Shown: piece after piece, positions 57,074 to 59,241 of the stretch
Layout of the letters: each line of letters starts with the position of its first letter
Position numbering within the stretch: position 1 is the stretch's first letter
Position numbers and translations under genes: made by a program
Assembly (NCBI GenBank): GCA_025924435.1
Contig: JAICIL010000002.1
Coordinates: forward strand, 1-59,241
DNA from: Chloroflexia bacterium
Lineage (GTDB): Bacteria; Chloroflexota; Chloroflexia; Thermomicrobiales; JALYUS01
Direction of reading: 5' to 3'
DNA length: 59,241 nucleotides
The notes under the pieces: model-generated
What the model saw: the letters and a program-made list of their open reading frames with translations, nothing else
What the model was told of the DNA's origin: nothing
Databases searched by the model: none

Positions 57074-57733
57074 ATGGTTTCCGTACCGCTGGGAGACTTG
57101 CGCGCGCTGGGCGGGCTGCATGGCGATCAGGGGGAGGCCGGATTGGCGGGCGAGGATGGCGAGGCGGGCGACGAATTCGAGGGTCTCCATCCGCAGGAGG
57201 GCTTCGCGCGGGGTGCGGCCGAGCGTCAGCGCGCCGTGGCCTTCGAGGATGAGGGCGCGCGCGCCGTTCTCCAACGCGCGGGCGACCGCATGGCCGAGAT
57301 CGGGGGTGCCGGGGCAGGCCCAGGGGACGCGCGCGAGGCCCGCGAGCATCAGATGCGCCTCGGCGGTCGTCGTGGTCGGGACGGCGATGCCCGTCGTCGC
57401 GGCGAGGGTCGCCCAGGTCGGCGAGAGGTGGAGGGCGCAGCGCACATCGTCCCCGGCGGCGTGGGCGGCGCGATGCATGCGGATTTCGCTCGTCGCGCCG
57501 GGCGGCACATCGTCGTCAACGCCGGGCGGCGCGACGACGAAATCGTCGTCCGCGAGGTCCGCGAGGTCCGTACCCGCTCTGGACATCAGCAGCGCGCCGC
57601 CCGGCAGTTTGCCGCTGATGTTCCCGCTCGTCCCCCAGACCATGCCGCGCGCGAAGGCGGAGCGCCCGACCGCCTGCAAATCGGCGCGGAGCGCGGGGAT
57701 GGCATCATTGCTGCGTAGTGCATTGGTGGGCAC
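57071..57733 (-). CDS. Class II aldolase/adducin family protein
   Basis: A 220-residue cytoplasmic protein of the class II aldolase family (fuculose-phosphate aldolase-like). GMVWGTSGNISGKLPGGALL (30-49) is the typical N-terminal block. ALHLSPTWATLAA holds one metal-binding His, and EGHGALTLGRT the third. An exact phosphorylated sugar is not evident. The start is GTG at 57733, 7 nt after GGAGGA; the open frame continues 48 codons upstream without support. An extended -10 promoter at 57837-57845 points to it. Confidence 0.86.
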   Translation of the reverse strand: MPTNALRSNDAIPALRADLQAVGRSAFARGMVWGTSGNISGKLPGGALLMSRAGTDLADLADDDFVVAPPGVDDDVPPGATSEIRMHRAAHAAGDDVRCALHLSPTWATLAATTGIAVPTTTTAEAHLMLAGLARVPWACPGTPDLGHAVARALENGARALILEGHGALTLGRTPREALLRMETLEFVARLAILARQSGLPLIAMQPAQRAQVSQRYGNH

Positions 57734-57836
57734 GGGTTGTTTCCTCCATAGGGTGGAACGCTCATGCGCGAATATGAAACCATTGCGGGGGTTGCGCGTC
57801 CTACGTGTAGACGGTTGCCACGCAGCAACCAATGGT

Positions 57837-57845
57837 ATTGTAGCA
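57837..57845 (-). promoter_or_regulatory. Extended -10 promoter for the aldolase gene
   Basis: TGCTACAAT on the minus strand fits TGnTATAAT with one change. No -35 is seen. Leader of about 95 nt. Confidence 0.4.
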
Positions 57846-57862
57846 GCGGCGCTTGCGGCGTC

Positions 57863-57871
57863 TGCTACGAT
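57863..57871 (+). promoter_or_regulatory. Extended -10 promoter for the YkuD gene
   Basis: TGCTACGAT on the plus strand, nearly a mirror of the site at 57837. It gives a leader of about 90 nt to 57967. Confidence 0.38.
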
Positions 57872-57966
57872 CAGCAATTGAGGATAGCGGGTCGTCGGTC
57901 AATCATCCATGGGCGCTCGGTAGGTGCGGCTTCGGGTCCCAGGGTCAGGCAGAAGGGGTAGCGTCC

Positions 57967-59073
57967 ATGCGATTTGTGCGTCAATTCACGCTGCTGGCGG
58001 TGCTCGCCAGCCTCTTTGCGTTTGTCGGGAGCGCGGGGACGTCGGTCGCCGCCGCGGATGTTATCCCGGATGTCGCGCCAAATGCGCCGACGGCGCTCTA
58101 TTATCCGCAGACGCATCACGCGGTCGGCGGGGCGTTCCTCAAATACTGGACGAACACCGGCGGGCTGACGCGCTTCGGCTTCCCCGTCACGGAAGAGATG
58201 TCCGTCAAGGACAACACGGGCAAGATGATCACCGTGCAGTTCTTCGAGCGCGTGCGGATGGAATACCATCCGGAGAACGCCGGGACGCAGTACGAAGTGC
58301 TGCTCGGCCAACTCGGACGCGAATTGGCCGGGAACCGCACCGATCAGCCGTTCCAGGCCGTGCCGGAGAGCACGAAGACGCAACTGAACGACGACGGCGC
58401 GATGTTCTTCCCGGAGACGAAGCACACGCTCGCCAACGGTTTCCGCCTCTACTGGCAGGCGAACGGCGGCCTGCCGATCTACGGCTACCCGCTCTCGCAG
58501 GAGTTCACGGAGAAGAACCCGGACGACGGCAACTCCTACACCGTGCAGTACTTCGAGCGGGCGCGCTTCGAGTGGCACCCGGAGATCAACGGCGGCAGCG
58601 TCCTGATCGGCCTGATGGGCAAGGCGAGCGCGCAGACGATCAAGGCGAATTTCGCCCCGCGCGATCAGGGCAACATGACCGAGTGGACGCCGAACATGTT
58701 CCAGAAGTGGATCGAGGTGGACCTCGGCCAGCAGCGCCTCACCGCGCATATCGGCAACGCGGCCGTCTTCACGACGCTCGTCAGCACGGGCACCGCCGCG
58801 CATCCGACGCCGCCCGGCGACTACAACATCTTCGAGAAACTGACGAAGGACGACATGACGAACGGCAAGGCGGGCGATGACGATTACTACAACCTGCCCG
58901 ATGTGCCGTGGGTGATGTACTTCATCGGCGGCGGCTACGCGATCCACGGCACCTACTGGCATCACAACTTCGGCCACGTGATGAGCCACGGCTGCGTCAA
59001 CGCCCCGACCGACGCCGCGCAGTCCCTCTACAACTGGGCGCCGATGGGCACGCGCGTCGTCGTCCACAACTAG
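57967..59073 (+). CDS. Secreted L,D-transpeptidase (YkuD) with two N-terminal repeats
   Basis: A 368-residue exported protein. After a signal peptide (about 1-27, ending SVAAAD) come two repeats of about 75 residues: YYPQTHHAVGGAFLKYWTN.. and FFPETKHTLANGFRLYWQA.., each ending near FERxRxE(Y/W)HPE. The C-terminal YkuD domain has His327 (AIHGTYW) and Ser340-His-Gly-Cys343-Val-Asn, the catalytic set for L,D-transpeptidation or for lipoprotein attachment to the wall. The repeats probably bind cell wall. ATG at 57967 follows AGAAGGGGTAGCGTCC. Confidence 0.92.
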   Translation: MRFVRQFTLLAVLASLFAFVGSAGTSVAAADVIPDVAPNAPTALYYPQTHHAVGGAFLKYWTNTGGLTRFGFPVTEEMSVKDNTGKMITVQFFERVRMEYHPENAGTQYEVLLGQLGRELAGNRTDQPFQAVPESTKTQLNDDGAMFFPETKHTLANGFRLYWQANGGLPIYGYPLSQEFTEKNPDDGNSYTVQYFERARFEWHPEINGGSVLIGLMGKASAQTIKANFAPRDQGNMTEWTPNMFQKWIEVDLGQQRLTAHIGNAAVFTTLVSTGTAAHPTPPGDYNIFEKLTKDDMTNGKAGDDDYYNLPDVPWVMYFIGGGYAIHGTYWHHNFGHVMSHGCVNAPTDAAQSLYNWAPMGTRVVVHN

Positions 59074-59082
59074 AGGAGCTGC

Positions 59083-59241
59083 ATGCGCTGGAGCAAGTTG
59101 AAGCAACTGGTCGAAGACCGGATGGCTTCCTCGCTCCAGCGCCGCGTGGAAGTGCATAGCACGCGCTACTATTCCGGTCAGGGACGAGGTTGGATCACTA
59201 TTGACAAGCGCGAAGTGGCAGATATGTCACACCTGCGCGCA
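59083..59241 (+). CDS. SF0329-like protein, N-terminal part (runs off window)
   Basis: The first 53 codons of a gene that continues beyond the window. It starts MRWSKLKQLVEDRMASSLQR and goes on with VEVHSTRYYSGQGRGWITID, which I recall as the start of the SF0329 family, a small protein group of unknown function. AGAGGAGCTGC gives a good ribosome binding site for the ATG at 59083. The stop of the YkuD gene is only 9 bp upstream, so it may be cotranscribed. Confidence 0.7.
   Translation, partial: MRWSKLKQLVEDRMASSLQRRVEVHSTRYYSGQGRGWITIDKREVADMSHLRA

Overview
The window is about 59 kb of high-GC bacterial chromosome with densely packed genes on both strands. The gene mix points to a member of the Chloroflexota, perhaps near Thermomicrobia: a complete-looking late F420 pathway with many F420-type enzymes, a SufB/SufD/Rieske cluster, MurNAc salvage genes, a CopC-CopD-cytochrome c fusion, and a YkuD protein with two ~75-residue repeats. 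This placement is an inference from gene content; there is no rRNA or other strong phylogenetic marker apart from a group 1/2 sigma factor. No tRNA, rRNA, CRISPR array or prophage was seen.

Layout. 1-3078: end of sufB, an Uma2-type gene, sufD and a Rieske ferredoxin. 3112-8684: hypothetical protein, 2-hydroxyacid dehydrogenase, an intact ISAs1-type insertion sequence with 11-bp direct repeats, a 3-hydroxyacyl-CoA dehydrogenase-like protein, a propeller protein, a VOC protein and a DinB protein. 8742-12910: lipoprotein with phospholipase D motifs, a membrane protein and an ABC-2 exporter. 13070-19670: peptidoglycan salvage (NamZ, then murQ, sugar kinase, nagA and an SIS enzyme in one overlapping operon), with an unrecognised three-gene operon between. 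19894-24392: F420/quinone stress genes with a MarR regulator and its two operators. 24667-31332: tandem cold-shock protein, two secreted repeat proteins around a cupin gene, an ABC-2 system and a DUF433 gene. 31394-36402: F420 operon (FGD-like enzyme, cofD, cofC, cofE) and F420-type oxidoreductases. 36590-40968: two-component system, M42 peptidase and two hypotheticals. 41127-49971: IlvD/Edd dehydratase, an Asn/Phe-rich secreted protein, two DinB proteins, sigma factor, and a phosphoribosyltransferase coupled to an erythromycin-esterase-like protein. 50039-59241: cytochrome c, SDR, lipoproteins, GH26, the CopCD fusion, class II aldolase, YkuD transpeptidase and the start of an SF0329-like gene.

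How genes work together. NamZ would release MurNAc from the wall. The kinase, MurQ, NagA and the SIS enzyme would convert it to fructose-6-phosphate. CofD, CofC and CofE make F420 from Fo, and at least five enzymes within about 16 kb belong to families that can use F420. The MarR protein sits between identical 14-bp palindromes, with a promoter that predicts a leaderless transcript.

The most unusual feature is in the spaces between genes. More than fifteen gaps hold imperfect palindromes about 100-155 bp long. Their arms are degenerate tandem copies of a short word (ACAGAG, ACCAAG, AGTAGACAGT, CCCCGGCCCC, GGTTCGG and others). Elements with different words share the same ends, TTGAACCAC on the left and GTGGTTCAA on the right. 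One 126-bp palindrome with 26-bp perfect arms lies in frame inside the sugar kinase gene, and others supply the C-terminal ends of CofC and an SRPBCC-like protein. A second candidate for a new element is a set of three tandem hairpin repeats, each with ATTACCCC, upstream of the cupin gene (26894-27095).
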